A stretch of DNA of 64,000 nucleotides from Methanopyrus sp. SNP6 (GTDB lineage Archaea; JAADCQ01; Methanopyri; Methanopyrales; Methanopyraceae): positions 261,456-325,455 of the forward strand of contig NZ_CP019436.1 in NCBI RefSeq assembly GCF_002201895.1, in the 5' to 3' direction. Each line of letters opens with the position of its first letter. Position 1 is the stretch's first letter. Below are positions 36,533 to 46,007 of this stretch, one piece after another. The position numbers were made by a program, and so were the translations under genes. The notes under the pieces are model-generated. The model had not been told where the DNA came from and did not search any database. It saw only the letters and a program-made list of their open reading frames with translations.

Positions 36533-37330
36533 GTGATCAAAAGAATACTCCCGTGCACTGTGCTAGCCACGATGATCTGTACCGTGGTAGGGCTCCAACC
36601 AGCCCACTCAGAGAAAGCCCCCGTACCGAAACCGCCGAAGCTGGAGAAGGAGGAGAAAAAGGAGAAGGAAGAAGAAAAAGAAAGGAAAGAGTCGACCTTG
36701 AAACCGGGCAAGTACAGGGTCGCGAAAGCGGACATTAGGAAAGGAGTTGTATACTTAAAACCCCTGTACAAGCCCAAGCCGACTATCTCAGTGAAAGTTC
36801 CTCAACAAGTTATCCGACAGCTACGCCCCGGCACCGTCGTCGAAGTTCACCAGCGAGGTAATAGTACCGTGATCAGGACCGCAAGTAGGACTGCGGAAGG
36901 CTCCACGGTGACAACCAATACAGGACCCTTGGCCTCTTCGAGTGGGACTCTTCAAACTAGGTCAACATCGTCATCAACACCATCGACACCGTCACGCTCG
37001 GCAGGTGCGGGAACATATTGGGTCACCACAGTGAAAGCGAGGGAGAAAACTGTACCGTCAGAGGGCGGAAAAACGGCGGGATCGTCCAAATCGGAGGAAA
37101 GCAAGGGTAAAAAGGAAAAGAAGGAGAAGGAGCGGGGCAGCAAGGAGAAGATGAAGGTGAAAGGGCCGAAGAGTTCCGGATCGTCCGATCTAGAACTACA
37201 GCGTGAAGCGCGCAGCGAAAACTCGTCAGGATGGGCGCCCTATCTAGTGGCTATCGCCCTGGTAGGGGCGGCCACCGGCGGCATGTGGCTCGTTAAGCAG
37301 CGGAGGTCGATGACGTGGGAGTGGGAGTAA
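36533..37330 (+). CDS. Exported, C-terminally anchored Ser/Thr- and Lys-rich protein
   Basis: 265 residues from GTG. Signal peptide about 1-26 (ILPCTVLATMICTVVG ... AHS), a Lys/Glu-rich stretch, a small predicted beta domain at about 55-115 (GKYRVAKADIRKGVVYLKPL ... RPGTVVEVHQRG), a Ser/Thr-rich linker (SSSTPSTPSRS) suitable for glycosylation, a second Lys/Glu-rich stretch, then a membrane helix after SSGW (APYLVAIALVGAATGGMWLV) and a short basic tail. Function unknown. Same architecture as the protein at 43072. Confidence 0.65.
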   Translation: MIKRILPCTVLATMICTVVGLQPAHSEKAPVPKPPKLEKEEKKEKEEEKERKESTLKPGKYRVAKADIRKGVVYLKPLYKPKPTISVKVPQQVIRQLRPGTVVEVHQRGNSTVIRTASRTAEGSTVTTNTGPLASSSGTLQTRSTSSSTPSTPSRSAGAGTYWVTTVKAREKTVPSEGGKTAGSSKSEESKGKKEKKEKERGSKEKMKVKGPKSSGSSDLELQREARSENSSGWAPYLVAIALVGAATGGMWLVKQRRSMTWEWE

Positions 37331-37382
37331 GGACCGCGAACATTTTGATCTCCAAGCACTGATTTTTCGCACGGGGAGCACG

Positions 37383-37754
37383 ATGTTTGGAGGGACAGGG
37401 TTTGGATGGGTAGAGTATGGCGGCGAGAGATACAATCATGATGTTTACGTGACAACCGAAGGGAAGGTTCACCGGCGCGAGAAAGGACTCTCAAGGAGCA
37501 AATTCGGTACTAGCCACAACCTGGCGGCCGACGAGTTGAGACGACTCCTAGAGTTGTGCGACGAGGAACCGGAGATCATCGTGGTAGGGACGGGTCAGAG
37601 TGGTGTTCTGTCCGTCACGGATGAGGCTCGAGAGTTCTGCGAGGAGCGAGGGATAGAGCTCGTGGAAGCTCCGACTCCGGAGGCAATAGAGAGGTACAAC
37701 GAACTCAAAGATGAGGGCAAAAAAGTAGCAGCCGTGATTCACACGACGTGCTAG
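37383..37754 (+). CDS. Mth938-like domain protein
   Basis: 123 residues; [18 protein letters not shown] at the start, [18 protein letters not shown] in the middle and [20 protein letters not shown] near the end match the COG1504/Mth938-like fold (AMMECR1-neighbour type, DUF498). Function unknown. Its end overlaps that of pstB by 4 bp. Confidence 0.8.
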   Translation: MFGGTGFGWVEYGGERYNHDVYVTTEGKVHRREKGLSRSKFGTSHNLAADELRRLLELCDEEPEIIVVGTGQSGVLSVTDEAREFCEERGIELVEAPTPEAIERYNELKDEGKKVAAVIHTTC

Positions 37755-38515
37755 GAGGGTCCGAACTCCACCTCGATGTATTCTTTCGTGCGTTCGTCCT
37801 GAGGGTCGGTGAACAACTTTTCGGTGTCGTTCGCCTCGACCAGCTCGCCATGTAGGAAGAACGCGGTGTAGTCACCAATCCGATACGCCTGGGGGAGCAA
37901 GTGCGTGACGAATACTATAGTCACTTCTCCCTTGAGCTCCATGACTGTCTCCTCGATTTTCCTCGTCGCAATCGGATCGAGGTCGGAGGTAGGCTCGTCC
38001 ATCAGCAATACCTCGGGACGCATCGCTAGAGCTCTCGCGATACAGAGTCTCTGCTGTTGACCACCGGACAGTGCTGAAGCCGGGTCATCGAGTCTGTCTT
38101 CCACTTGGTCGAGTAGCGCGGCCTTCTCTAGTGCCTCGTACACTCGGTCTTCGATCTCATCTTCATCCATACCCATTAGCCGGAGTCCGTAGGCGACGTT
38201 GTCGTAGATGGACATCCAGGGGAACGGGTTGGGGTGCTGGAATACCGTCCCAACACGGCGCCGGTGAGCGATGATATCGGCTTCATCCTCGTACTCCAGG
38301 ACGTTCTCGCCGTCAAAGATCACCTCTCCTTCCGTACGCGCGTACGGGATTTCTTTGATCATTAAATTGAGGCAACGAAGGAACGTGGACTTACCGCAAC
38401 CGGATGGTCCTATTATGGTAGTAATCTCCTTTTCTGGAATGTTCAAAGTGATGCCCTTTAGTGCCTCCTTATCGCCGTAGTACACGCGTAGATCACGTAC
38501 CTCGAACGCCGTCAT
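37751..38515 (-). CDS. pstB: Phosphate ABC transporter ATP-binding protein
   Basis: 254 residues; Walker [17 protein letters not shown], signature [14 protein letters not shown], Walker [21 protein letters not shown] and [15 protein letters not shown], all typical of PstB. Starts 4 bp after the permease gene. Last gene of the pstS-pstCA-pstB operon; no phoU is present here. Confidence 0.96.
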   Translation of the reverse strand: MTAFEVRDLRVYYGDKEALKGITLNIPEKEITTIIGPSGCGKSTFLRCLNLMIKEIPYARTEGEVIFDGENVLEYEDEADIIAHRRRVGTVFQHPNPFPWMSIYDNVAYGLRLMGMDEDEIEDRVYEALEKAALLDQVEDRLDDPASALSGGQQQRLCIARALAMRPEVLLMDEPTSDLDPIATRKIEETVMELKGEVTIVFVTHLLPQAYRIGDYTAFFLHGELVEANDTEKLFTDPQDERTKEYIEVEFGPS

Positions 38516-38519
38516 TGGC

Positions 38520-40304
38520 TCAACCCCGCCGACCGATCTTCCTTTCGAACTTATCCCTCATGTAGATCGCCAAAAAGTTCAGTCCGAGCGTCACCGCGAC
38601 TAGAACGGTCGCCGCGGCGAACGCCGTGGCGCGTGCTCCAGGCTCCATTAAGTACTCCTTGGCGATCAGATAAATGCGGAACGCTAACGCGTCGGTAGGC
38701 TGAAGAACGTGAACGAACGGGTTAGTGCTGATCAATCCTATCATAACCGCTGTCAGGATAATCGGCGCGGCCTCCTCCGCCGCTCGACACATCGATAGTG
38801 TGATTCCGGCCGTGATTCCCGGCTTCGCCATCGGTAGCAGCACGTCCCTGACAACGTGGAACCAAGAGGCACCCATGCCTCGTGCCGCCTCGACGTACTC
38901 CCGCGGTACTGACCTGAAGGCCTCCTCCGTTGTCCTCACTATCACTGGGAGGTTCATGACTGCCAACGTTAACGCTCCCGCGAGGACCGAGTATCCCATC
39001 CTCATGTAAACCACGAAGAGCATCGCACCGAACAGTCCGTAGACGATAGAGGGGACTCCAGCGAGGGTGTCGATCGCGAACCGGACCGCGCGGGTGAAGG
39101 CCGTATCGCCCGCGAACTCCGCGAGGTAGAGCGCCGTCGGAACTCCGATCAGTGCCGCGAAAACCGTCGAGTAGAACATCAGCGCTAGGGTTCCCAACAG
39201 GGCGGGGTACAACGAGCTGTGGACTGGGTCCCCGATGTTGATGGGGCCGAACAGGATGTTCCAGCTGAGTGCCCCTACACCGTTGGCGAAGATGTAACCT
39301 GTTATCCCCACCAGAGCGGCCGCAGCTATCGCACCGGCCATCACCATCAATCCGGTCATCAGTTTACTCATGGTCACCGGATTTAGCCGAGCGCGATGCG
39401 ATTTGCGCTTCCTGACACGGACACGACCAGTACGCCTCCGGTAATGGTACGCCAGAACGATCACGCCGGTTACCATCAGCATCAGCACGAGACCTCCGAA
39501 ATACAGCGCGTAATATCCGGGCGAGCCCACCGGTAGTACGGTAGCCTGAAGCAGGATATGAGCCGAAAGCGGTCGACATGGATCCAGCGGTGAGGTAGGT
39601 ATCATCAAGGCGGCACCGGCGACCAACGCTACGGCGACGGTCTCACCCATCGCTCTCAAAGTGCCCAGCATGCCTCCGGCTGTGATACCGGACCTAGCCG
39701 CTGGCCACAGTACCGTCCTCACCACCTGCCATCGAGTCGCCCCCACCCCCAACGCGGCCTCCACGTACTCTCGCGGGACCGCCCTCATCGCTTCCATCAT
39801 CACACTTGTCATGTAAGGGAGGATCATGACGGCAACTATGATGCCAGCTACGAGTACCGAGTAACCCGTTGGAGCTCCGAGATACTCCCTGGCAAACGGG
39901 ACGAGGGTTAGGATACCGAACAGACCATACACGACCGAAGGCACACCGGCCAGCATGTCGATCGCGGGTCGTAAGGTTCGTCTGATAACCTTGGGGGCAA
40001 ACTCAGCCAGATAGGTCGCGCAAAGCAGTGAAATCGGGAAGGCTGTCACCACGGCTATTAGCGTCACGTATAGTGTCGAGATTATCATCGGGAGCAATCC
40101 TAACCGCGGAGGGCAACTGTCAGGCCTCCAGACGGTACCGAATAGTATGTCGATCACGGAGTCATATTGTAGGGCTTTGACGCCGTTCATCGTGAGGAAC
40201 AAGTAGATTCCGATCACCGCGGCGATCGAGATGGCGGCCGACGCGGTGACTGACTTAATTAGGTTCTCAGACTCCTGAGCTTGCTTCGCGGCGATTTCCC
40301 GCAT
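38520..40304 (-). CDS. pstCA: Phosphate permease, PstC-PstA fusion
   Basis: 594 residues, twice the usual permease. Two homologous halves with six or so helices each, and each with a complete EAA loop: [20 protein letters not shown] in the first and [20 protein letters not shown] in the second; [13 protein letters not shown] recurs as [13 protein letters not shown]. The halves are joined by a basic linker around residue 310 ([19 protein letters not shown]). So PstC and PstA are one polypeptide. The ATG at 40304 has SD GGGGGA; an upstream open frame to 40364 is not used. Confidence 0.93.
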   Translation of the reverse strand: MREIAAKQAQESENLIKSVTASAAISIAAVIGIYLFLTMNGVKALQYDSVIDILFGTVWRPDSCPPRLGLLPMIISTLYVTLIAVVTAFPISLLCATYLAEFAPKVIRRTLRPAIDMLAGVPSVVYGLFGILTLVPFAREYLGAPTGYSVLVAGIIVAVMILPYMTSVMMEAMRAVPREYVEAALGVGATRWQVVRTVLWPAARSGITAGGMLGTLRAMGETVAVALVAGAALMIPTSPLDPCRPLSAHILLQATVLPVGSPGYYALYFGGLVLMLMVTGVIVLAYHYRRRTGRVRVRKRKSHRARLNPVTMSKLMTGLMVMAGAIAAAALVGITGYIFANGVGALSWNILFGPINIGDPVHSSLYPALLGTLALMFYSTVFAALIGVPTALYLAEFAGDTAFTRAVRFAIDTLAGVPSIVYGLFGAMLFVVYMRMGYSVLAGALTLAVMNLPVIVRTTEEAFRSVPREYVEAARGMGASWFHVVRDVLLPMAKPGITAGITLSMCRAAEEAAPIILTAVMIGLISTNPFVHVLQPTDALAFRIYLIAKEYLMEPGARATAFAAATVLVAVTLGLNFLAIYMRDKFERKIGRRG

Positions 40305-40373
40305 CACTGGTCCCCCAATGAGATTCGATAAAGATCTGTGGGAGGGGGTCGAAGAGGTAGCCACCCAACCCCG

Positions 40374-41348
40374 TTACTTAACTAGCGGTTTGATCTCTAT
40401 GTACGGCTTCTTGGAGAATAGTGGTGCGTCCTCGGGCACCGGGACGTACCCAACCTTCTCTGCGAACTCCTTGTTGATGTCCGGCTTCCTGATCCACTTG
40501 ATCAGGGCGATTACGGTCTTCGAGGCGTTGTCCCTGTCAATTATCAAGTACTCGGCTCTGACCATCGGGTACTTCTTCGTAATAATCGTCTGTGTGTTAG
40601 CCTCGATACCGTTGACTTTCAGCGGCTTCACCTCACCCGGTATTTTGCCGCCCTTCTTGGCCTTAACGATGTAAGCGTAGTCCACGTAACCTATAGCGTA
40701 CGGAGTCTTCTCTACTTTCTCCAGGACCTCCGAGTTAGACCCACAGAGAATCGCATCCTTAACGTAATCCTGGATGTTTAGATACTTGTCGAACGTAGCC
40801 CGCGTACCTGAACCCTTCGCACGGCCGATTACAACGATCTTCTTATGTGGCAAACCTGGCCTCACTTGATCCCAGTACTTGATCTTGCCCGTATAGATGT
40901 CCTTAAGCGTCTTCGGGTCAATGTCATCTAGCTGGCCCAGTGTCTTCCCATTCACAATCGGAACAATCGCTGACAGAACTACAGGACACATCACAGGGTC
41001 ACTCAACTGCTGGACTTCTTCAGGCTTTAGTGGTCTTGACGCCATAGCGATATCGAACGTCCCTTCGATGAGACCCTTAACACCTGCAGAGGATCCGCCG
41101 TCGGAAACCATTAACTGCACAGGTTCGTCAGGTAGCCCTTGAACACCTACTTGTTCACCGAGCTGCTTCCAAGTCATTCGGTGTTCTTCACCGACATAAG
41201 CAGCGATCTTCATCATAAATGGCATCAAACTCGTCGATCCTCCTATCCTTAGTTGTGTTTTCACCGCACCCGCTGTAGAGTAGTAGTAAGCCGCGCCTCC
41301 TACGATGACTGCGATCGCGACCACAGCCGCGATTAAGTACTTCTTCAA
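40374..41348 (-). CDS. pstS: Phosphate-binding protein
   Basis: 324 residues from TTG with SD GGGGGTGG. N-terminal helix (YLIAAVVAIAVIVGGAAYYY) without a lipobox Cys, so it is probably anchored by an uncleaved signal helix. Phosphate-contact motifs: RIGGSTSLMPFM, SDGGSSAGVKGL, IAMASRPL and GRAKGSGTRATFDKY. CTTTATAATG on the minus strand at 41380-41389 is a TATA box about 32 bp upstream of the start. Confidence 0.94.
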   Translation of the reverse strand: MKKYLIAAVVAIAVIVGGAAYYYSTAGAVKTQLRIGGSTSLMPFMMKIAAYVGEEHRMTWKQLGEQVGVQGLPDEPVQLMVSDGGSSAGVKGLIEGTFDIAMASRPLKPEEVQQLSDPVMCPVVLSAIVPIVNGKTLGQLDDIDPKTLKDIYTGKIKYWDQVRPGLPHKKIVVIGRAKGSGTRATFDKYLNIQDYVKDAILCGSNSEVLEKVEKTPYAIGYVDYAYIVKAKKGGKIPGEVKPLKVNGIEANTQTIITKKYPMVRAEYLIIDRDNASKTVIALIKWIRKPDINKEFAEKVGYVPVPEDAPLFSKKPYIEIKPLVK

Positions 41349-41379
41349 GGTCCCACCCCCTGTTGAACCATAAGAGATT

Positions 41380-41389
41380 GCATTATAAA
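41380..41389 (-). promoter_or_regulatory. TATA box of the pst operon
   Basis: CTTTATAATG at the usual distance from the pstS start. Read on the plus strand it could also drive the PP-loop gene, in which case transcription would begin near 41411. Confidence 0.5.
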
Positions 41390-41390
41390 G

Positions 41391-42323
41391 TTGACGGAAC
41401 CTGATCGGAAGTTCCTAAAATGTGAAGGGGGGTTTGCTCTGCGGCAGTGCCGGATCTGTGGTATACCCGAGACGGTCGATGGGGTAAAACTGGACGAAAG
41501 CGGCGTGTGCAGAGCCTGCCGACGACAGATCCGGCACATACCCAGTAGGAGGGAGCTCCGAGAAGAAGTTCGAAAGGCCCTCGAAAACTCGGAGAAGGTC
41601 CTGGTGGCGGTTTCAGGTGGTCTGGATAGCCTCGCTGCGTTGGGGTTAGCCTTGAGAATTTGCGACGAAGTAGTAGCGCTGACCGTGGATACCGGCGCGC
41701 TCCACCCGGAAGCCTGGCGGAGGATAATCCTGGCTAGGAGGAGGTCCGATATAAGGTGGGAGATCATCGGCGACCAAGAGCCGTTCCTGAAGTTGTTCGA
41801 AGAGAGACTGACTCGGGCCGAGTCACCGTGTGGACCATGCTCACGTATGATCACGCGGAGATACGAACGGAGGGCTAGGGAGCTCGGTGTGGACGCTATA
41901 GTAACTGGACATGAGTTACCACACGGGACGTCACCTGTGGTTCCTAAAGACCCGCCTGTGATTAGAGCTATGTGTGGAATGACGGAAAACGAGCGCCAAG
42001 ATATCGTCGAAGAGGAGTTCGGACTGACTGTTGATAAAATATCGGGTTATACTTCAAACTGCGTCGTACTACCGTTTGCCTTGAAGCTATTCTACATGAA
42101 ATATGGATACAGCTTCGAGGCACCTCGGTTAGCAGCGATGGTACGATATGGATACATTTCTAGGGAAGATATGGAACAAATTATGACACCTCCGACGTTA
42201 TCTGACCTCAAAAAGCTGTTAAGGGAGTGTGAGGAATGGGTTCCAGAAATCTTAAAACAGATGTTACAGAAGGCTATCAACAAGATATCGAATTCGGATC
42301 TTGGACGCGAAAATGGGGGTTAA
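41391..42323 (+). CDS. PP-loop ATPase with N-terminal zinc ribbon (first of tandem pair)
   Basis: Up to 310 residues. Zinc-ribbon CRICGIPETVDGVKL ... CRACRRQ near the start, then the N-type ATP pyrophosphatase loop VLVAVSGGLDSLAALGLA and CGPCSRMITRRYERRA, as in enzymes that thiolate tRNA or activate sulfur via adenylation. The drawn start is TTG 41391, which lacks an SD; CTG at 41439 sits six bases after GGGGGG and just before the zinc ribbon, and may be the real start. Composition falls to AT-rich after about 42000. The 3' end overlaps the next gene by 88 bp. Confidence 0.8.
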   Translation: MTEPDRKFLKCEGGFALRQCRICGIPETVDGVKLDESGVCRACRRQIRHIPSRRELREEVRKALENSEKVLVAVSGGLDSLAALGLALRICDEVVALTVDTGALHPEAWRRIILARRRSDIRWEIIGDQEPFLKLFEERLTRAESPCGPCSRMITRRYERRARELGVDAIVTGHELPHGTSPVVPKDPPVIRAMCGMTENERQDIVEEEFGLTVDKISGYTSNCVVLPFALKLFYMKYGYSFEAPRLAAMVRYGYISREDMEQIMTPPTLSDLKKLLRECEEWVPEILKQMLQKAINKISNSDLGRENGG

Positions 42324-43135
42324 AGTCATTCTCAAAACTTTTGGAGCTTTTGAGGGAAAAAGTCAGTGGTAAAAAAATTTGCGTTCTAATTTCAGGTGGA
42401 ATGGACAGTGCTGTTGCAACGAAGGTTTTACAGCTGTCTGGTGCTGATGTAAGAGGACTTCATATAACACATAGGTGGATGTGGTTCACGCCAAAGATTG
42501 AAATTAAACGAATATCTAAAATGCTCGGGATTAAGGTAGATATTGTTGATATAACTGATGAGTTAAAGCGTAGGCTTCGAGGTGCTAAGGGCAGATCTGT
42601 GTGTAAGATATGTAAGAAGATCATGTTAGAGGTAGCTGTTAGTAGGGCTAGCGTTGTGGCAACGGGAGAGTGTGGTATGGACACCATAGCGGGTGCAGTC
42701 CTGGATGTATCAAGGCGAACCGGAATCGAACCGGAGTTCGTCCAGTTGCCTAAGAGGTACTTCGACGGGGACGATCGTATCATCGTGCGGCCACTGATCC
42801 GTATCCACGAGAGCGACGTGAATAAGCTCGCCACGCTTCTAGGTGTGAGAGTACGGCGGGTCGGGGAGACCGGGGATCTCCGTAGGGGACGCCGTGAAGG
42901 GTGTCCGCTTCAACACCTGGACCCGTGGGTGGACGTTACCGATGAGCTGATGGACGAAGTCCGGGACGTCAACGTGGAGGCGTTAACCGTGGCCAGGAGA
43001 TTAGGGCGTCGGGTATCCGTAAAGTGGCCGTCGTTCAGGATCATATTGGAGGGAAGTCCTGAAGAGCGACGTCACGTCGCGGAGTGCGTCTGGTACAGCT
43101 GGGTCCGAGCTGGGAGACCCCGTCGGTACAAGTAG
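42236..43135 (+). CDS. PP-loop ATPase, second of tandem pair
   Basis: 299 residues if started at ATG 42236. PP-loop VLISGGMDSAVATKVLQLSG, a CKICKK pair near residue 122, AVSRASVVATGECGMDT, and a Cys in REGCPLQHLDPW. Resembles sulfur-transfer PP-loop proteins; substrate unknown. The 5' two thirds (to about 42700) is close to 40% GC by eye and the remainder about 57%, an abrupt change inside the gene. The start is uncertain because 88 bp overlap the previous gene. Ends overlap the 43072 gene tail-to-tail. Confidence 0.75.
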   Translation: MGSRNLKTDVTEGYQQDIEFGSWTRKWGLKSFSKLLELLREKVSGKKICVLISGGMDSAVATKVLQLSGADVRGLHITHRWMWFTPKIEIKRISKMLGIKVDIVDITDELKRRLRGAKGRSVCKICKKIMLEVAVSRASVVATGECGMDTIAGAVLDVSRRTGIEPEFVQLPKRYFDGDDRIIVRPLIRIHESDVNKLATLLGVRVRRVGETGDLRRGRREGCPLQHLDPWVDVTDELMDEVRDVNVEALTVARRLGRRVSVKWPSFRIILEGSPEERRHVAECVWYSWVRAGRPRRYK

Positions 43136-43857
43136 AACCCCACCGTGGCTATCAACGTCACGGCGATTATCAGCGCCGCCACCGATCCCCAGCTCGAGAC
43201 CACAGGTTCCGGCCTTTCACGTTCCATGACTCTGGCCGAGCCTGAAGGATGCTCGCGGGTCTTCTCACGTACTTTCTCGGCGGATTTCTTGACGGAAGAG
43301 CCGGTAGTCCCAGTCCCGCCCACACTCGACGCTTCCCCTTTGGCCCCGGATAAGGTTTTACCGGACTTCCGTTCGGTGATCATCGATGCTGTTCCGCGAC
43401 CGTATCCGCCCGCACCGGTGTTCGAAGCGCCTCCCCTCGCGACAGTCCGTTCTGGTGATGCCCGGGTCGTTGTAGACCTCGAGGTGGAGTACGCTGACGC
43501 TGGACGTTCCTTAACCGTGGCAGCCGCGCCATCGTGGAGATGCTCAGATTGTGTCACGGTTCTTCCGGAAGACTGTCTACGTTCCGTCGGCGTAGCAAGC
43601 GGTGTAGCACTCACCACCACCCCGTCTACGACTTTTAACTTGACCCTCTGTCCGATCATGTCGGAAAGACGTACACGCACGTTGGAATCGACTTTGAGTC
43701 GGAGTACTTCATCATCGCACCGCACGATGACAGTATCGTCTTGGATCCCCAAAATCACGCCCTCGATGACGAACGTCTCGTGCGGTATCTCCGGAGGTGA
43801 CGGTACCGGTGAGGCGACTGTAGCCAAGGTTAGGGCGAGGGTTAACCCGATCGGCAA
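43072..43857 (-). CDS. Exported, C-terminally anchored Ser/Thr-rich protein
   Basis: About 261 residues from TTG 43857, which has SD AGGGGAGG; GTG 43887 is an alternative. Signal peptide (PIGLTLALTLATVASPVPS), small beta domain at about 25-85 (FVIEGVILGIQDDTVIVRCD ... RVKLKVVDGVVVS), long Ser/Thr/Gly-rich linker, then SSWGSVAALIIAVTLIATVG membrane helix and a YRRG basic turn. Function unknown. Architecture parallels the 36533 protein, including the SS-x-W before the helix. Its 5' end overlaps the upstream gene slightly. Confidence 0.6.
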   Translation of the reverse strand: MPIGLTLALTLATVASPVPSPPEIPHETFVIEGVILGIQDDTVIVRCDDEVLRLKVDSNVRVRLSDMIGQRVKLKVVDGVVVSATPLATPTERRQSSGRTVTQSEHLHDGAAATVKERPASAYSTSRSTTTRASPERTVARGGASNTGAGGYGRGTASMITERKSGKTLSGAKGEASSVGGTGTTGSSVKKSAEKVREKTREHPSGSARVMERERPEPVVSSWGSVAALIIAVTLIATVGFYLYRRGLPARTQLYQTHSAT

Positions 43858-44333
43858 CCGGACCCTCCCCTCATCGAGCGGCACCACCTCTCGGCTCGTC
43901 GTAGTATTATCTTGGTGGTAGGGCCGGATACAGACTCATGTTGGAGTACTTCTCGGGCCCGATAAGCGGAGGGCGGTCGTGACGCCAAGATTACTGTCGA
44001 GTGAAAGATCCGCGGGTGCTCCCTCACTGCGTCGATGAGCATTGACCTCCAAAATTTTTCTCTACCCAGGGAAAACCAGTCGTCGTGGATTATTCCGAGA
44101 GCCCCTAAGTCGTGAGCTGTTAACTCTTCTCCGAGAGGGAGTAGCTCACGGGCTAATTCCTCACCTCGTCGGTAGACCAGCTTAGCCACCGACGCGGGCA
44201 CGCGGGCTTCAGACCGAATACGCGTCCAGTGTCTTCCGAAACAGTTTACACCGAAGCGTAGAAAGATCTGTTTAGAGTAGTGAGGAGCCGTCTTGCGCAG
44301 TTCCGCGTACACGTCTACATCAGATGTGAACAT
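43842..44333 (-). CDS. Unknown protein coupled to rtcA
   Basis: 163 residues, basic, soluble, no recognised domain. It starts ATG 3 bp after the rtcA stop and ends inside the start region of the gene at 43857. Predicted mostly helical, with a basic C terminus (TTKIILRRAERWCRSMRG). Given the tight linkage with rtcA it may act on RNA, but nothing in the sequence proves this. Confidence 0.45.
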   Translation of the reverse strand: MFTSDVDVYAELRKTAPHYSKQIFLRFGVNCFGRHWTRIRSEARVPASVAKLVYRRGEELARELLPLGEELTAHDLGALGIIHDDWFSLGREKFWRSMLIDAVREHPRIFHSTVILASRPPSAYRAREVLQHESVSGPTTKIILRRAERWCRSMRGGSGCRSG

Positions 44334-44336
44334 TGC

Positions 44337-45398
44337 TCAACCCTCAGGCCGAACCTCGACTGTCGCGGGCTCCCCCTCTTTCCCGCGGATTTCGATGCTC
44401 ACGGGGAGGAATTTCTCCACCACCCATGCGTTCGTCGGGAGGTGTGGATCGACGCCGGTCACACCGAAGACCGATTCACCGTCAGCAATCGCTAGGAATG
44501 GCAGAATCTGATCTCCCATGTGCTCGTCGAGGGCCATTCCAGTGCGAAGACGCTGCACGAGCTGCTCCGCGGCCTCTCTTCCCACAATCTCTGCGGGCTT
44601 TCCCTTCTCACCCAGCGCATCAGCACCGATCCTGTTCCCACGATCGTCTTCCGCCCACAAGACGATACCACTGCCGGGACCTAAGTGCGGATCGCGGCCT
44701 TTAGGGTACGTCTCGATCTCGATTTCAGGTCTGATCCCGAGTTCTCTCTCGACAATTTCCGAAGCCGCCTTGGCCTGACGTTCCGCCACATGGGGAGGCA
44801 ACCGCACGCAGTGGGAGATCCCTCGAACACTCTCCAGCTCGCCGAACTTCACGGCTTCCAGCGGTTTCATCCGCTTTGGGGGTTCAATCCTGGCCCTGAC
44901 TATCCCCCCACCTCGAGGGTAATGGCCGCGTCGCAGGACCTCCAACTCATACCGGTAACCGATTCGGTCTAGGTAGTGTGCGTTGACGTTGATCTCGTAG
45001 TCCACAGGCGGTGACCACTTGACGTCCGTCCCGCCTCGTACTTCCATCTCCACTGGCCCGTCTGCGGCTATCGCCGCGAGCTTGACGGCCTGAAGCAGTA
45101 AGGTCACGCTGCCCGCGGTACCGATATCTACCTCGTACTCCCCTCCCTTCGCCTTCCCAGGCTCGAACACGATCTCGGTCGAACCTATCTCAAGCCCCTC
45201 ACACTCCGCGTTGCAAACCTCGGCCACGGCCTTCACTGCATGTAGGTGCTGGTGTGAAAGGCCTGGGCGTGGCCTGTTGGCCCGGATATTGTATATTCGA
45301 ACCTGTTCGCCGGTCAGTGCCGACATCCCGACCGCCGTCCGGAGTATTTGACCTCCACCTTCTCCATAGGAGCCGTCGATCTCTATCAAGCTCATCAC
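44337..45398 (-). CDS. rtcA: RNA 3'-terminal phosphate cyclase
   Basis: Converts RNA 3'-phosphate to 2',3'-cyclic phosphate with ATP. 353 residues; IDGSYGEGGGQILRTAVGMS, RANRPRPGLSHQHLHAVKA, HYPRGGGIVRARIEP and the nucleophile region near VDPHLPTNAWVVEKFLP are all family signatures. GTG or the adjacent ATG may be the start. Both rtcA and rtcB occur in this window but are 9 kb apart and not in one operon. Confidence 0.96.
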   Translation of the reverse strand: MMSLIEIDGSYGEGGGQILRTAVGMSALTGEQVRIYNIRANRPRPGLSHQHLHAVKAVAEVCNAECEGLEIGSTEIVFEPGKAKGGEYEVDIGTAGSVTLLLQAVKLAAIAADGPVEMEVRGGTDVKWSPPVDYEINVNAHYLDRIGYRYELEVLRRGHYPRGGGIVRARIEPPKRMKPLEAVKFGELESVRGISHCVRLPPHVAERQAKAASEIVERELGIRPEIEIETYPKGRDPHLGPGSGIVLWAEDDRGNRIGADALGEKGKPAEIVGREAAEQLVQRLRTGMALDEHMGDQILPFLAIADGESVFGVTGVDPHLPTNAWVVEKFLPVSIEIRGKEGEPATVEVRPEG

Positions 45399-45476
45399 CG
45401 CACCGGCGATGAGGAGGGTCCGGATGGCCGCGCTCGTGAGGAGAGAACCCGGGACTGAGCCGGGGTTTTAACGCCG

Positions 45477-46007
45477 TCACCCCTCCTCCATCGGTTTTAC
45501 TTCTATCTCAGTTACTTCTATCTCACTAGCTTCCGCCTTCGGTGCCTTCACGACCAGGAGACCACGACCGCACTTCGCACTGACGGCGTTCGGGTTGATT
45601 TTCCCTGGTAGGTCTATCCTCCGTCGGACTTCTCCGGTCACGCGTTCTCGCGTTTTAGCCTCACCTTCTCGCATCTTCGGGATGTTAGCCGTGATCTCTA
45701 CGAACCTCTCACCCGCCCTGACTTGAACGTCTTCCGGGCGGGCGCCGGGGACCTCCGCGATGATAACGAACTCCTCCGAACGTTCGAAAACGTCCACGGC
45801 GGGCGTGTGTAGCGATCTTACCATTCTGATAAGCTGGCTCGAAGTCCCTTCTAGTATTTCCGTTATCTCCTCGGGCTCCATTTCCTTCAAGATAGACCCT
45901 ACCAGCCGCCCGTCCTCCCGGAATAGCTTTATCAGCTCCTCCGTGACCTCGAGACCGGCCTTAGCGCTTTTCATCCAGATCTTCATCATATCCTCGATCA
46001 CACCCAC
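45477..46007 (-). CDS. Hsp20/alpha-crystallin small heat-shock protein
   Basis: 176 residues from GTG with SD AGGGGGT. A helical N-terminal arm of about 70 residues precedes the alpha-crystallin domain (EEFVIIAEVPGARPEDVQV, FVEITANIP, VRRRIDLPGKINPNAVSAKC, GLLVVKAPK). The C-terminal tail repeats I-E-V, a possible oligomerisation motif. The start lies 47 bp inside the preceding GTPase gene, so the two are cotranslated. Confidence 0.9.
   Translation of the reverse strand: MGVIEDMMKIWMKSAKAGLEVTEELIKLFREDGRLVGSILKEMEPEEITEILEGTSSQLIRMVRSLHTPAVDVFERSEEFVIIAEVPGARPEDVQVRAGERFVEITANIPKMREGEAKTRERVTGEVRRRIDLPGKINPNAVSAKCGRGLLVVKAPKAEASEIEVTEIEVKPMEEG

Noticed and set aside
36391-36777. 128-codon minus-strand frame upstream of the methyltransferase
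   Set aside because: Phe/Ser runs are the antisense of the Glu/Lys-rich stretch in the 36533 protein.
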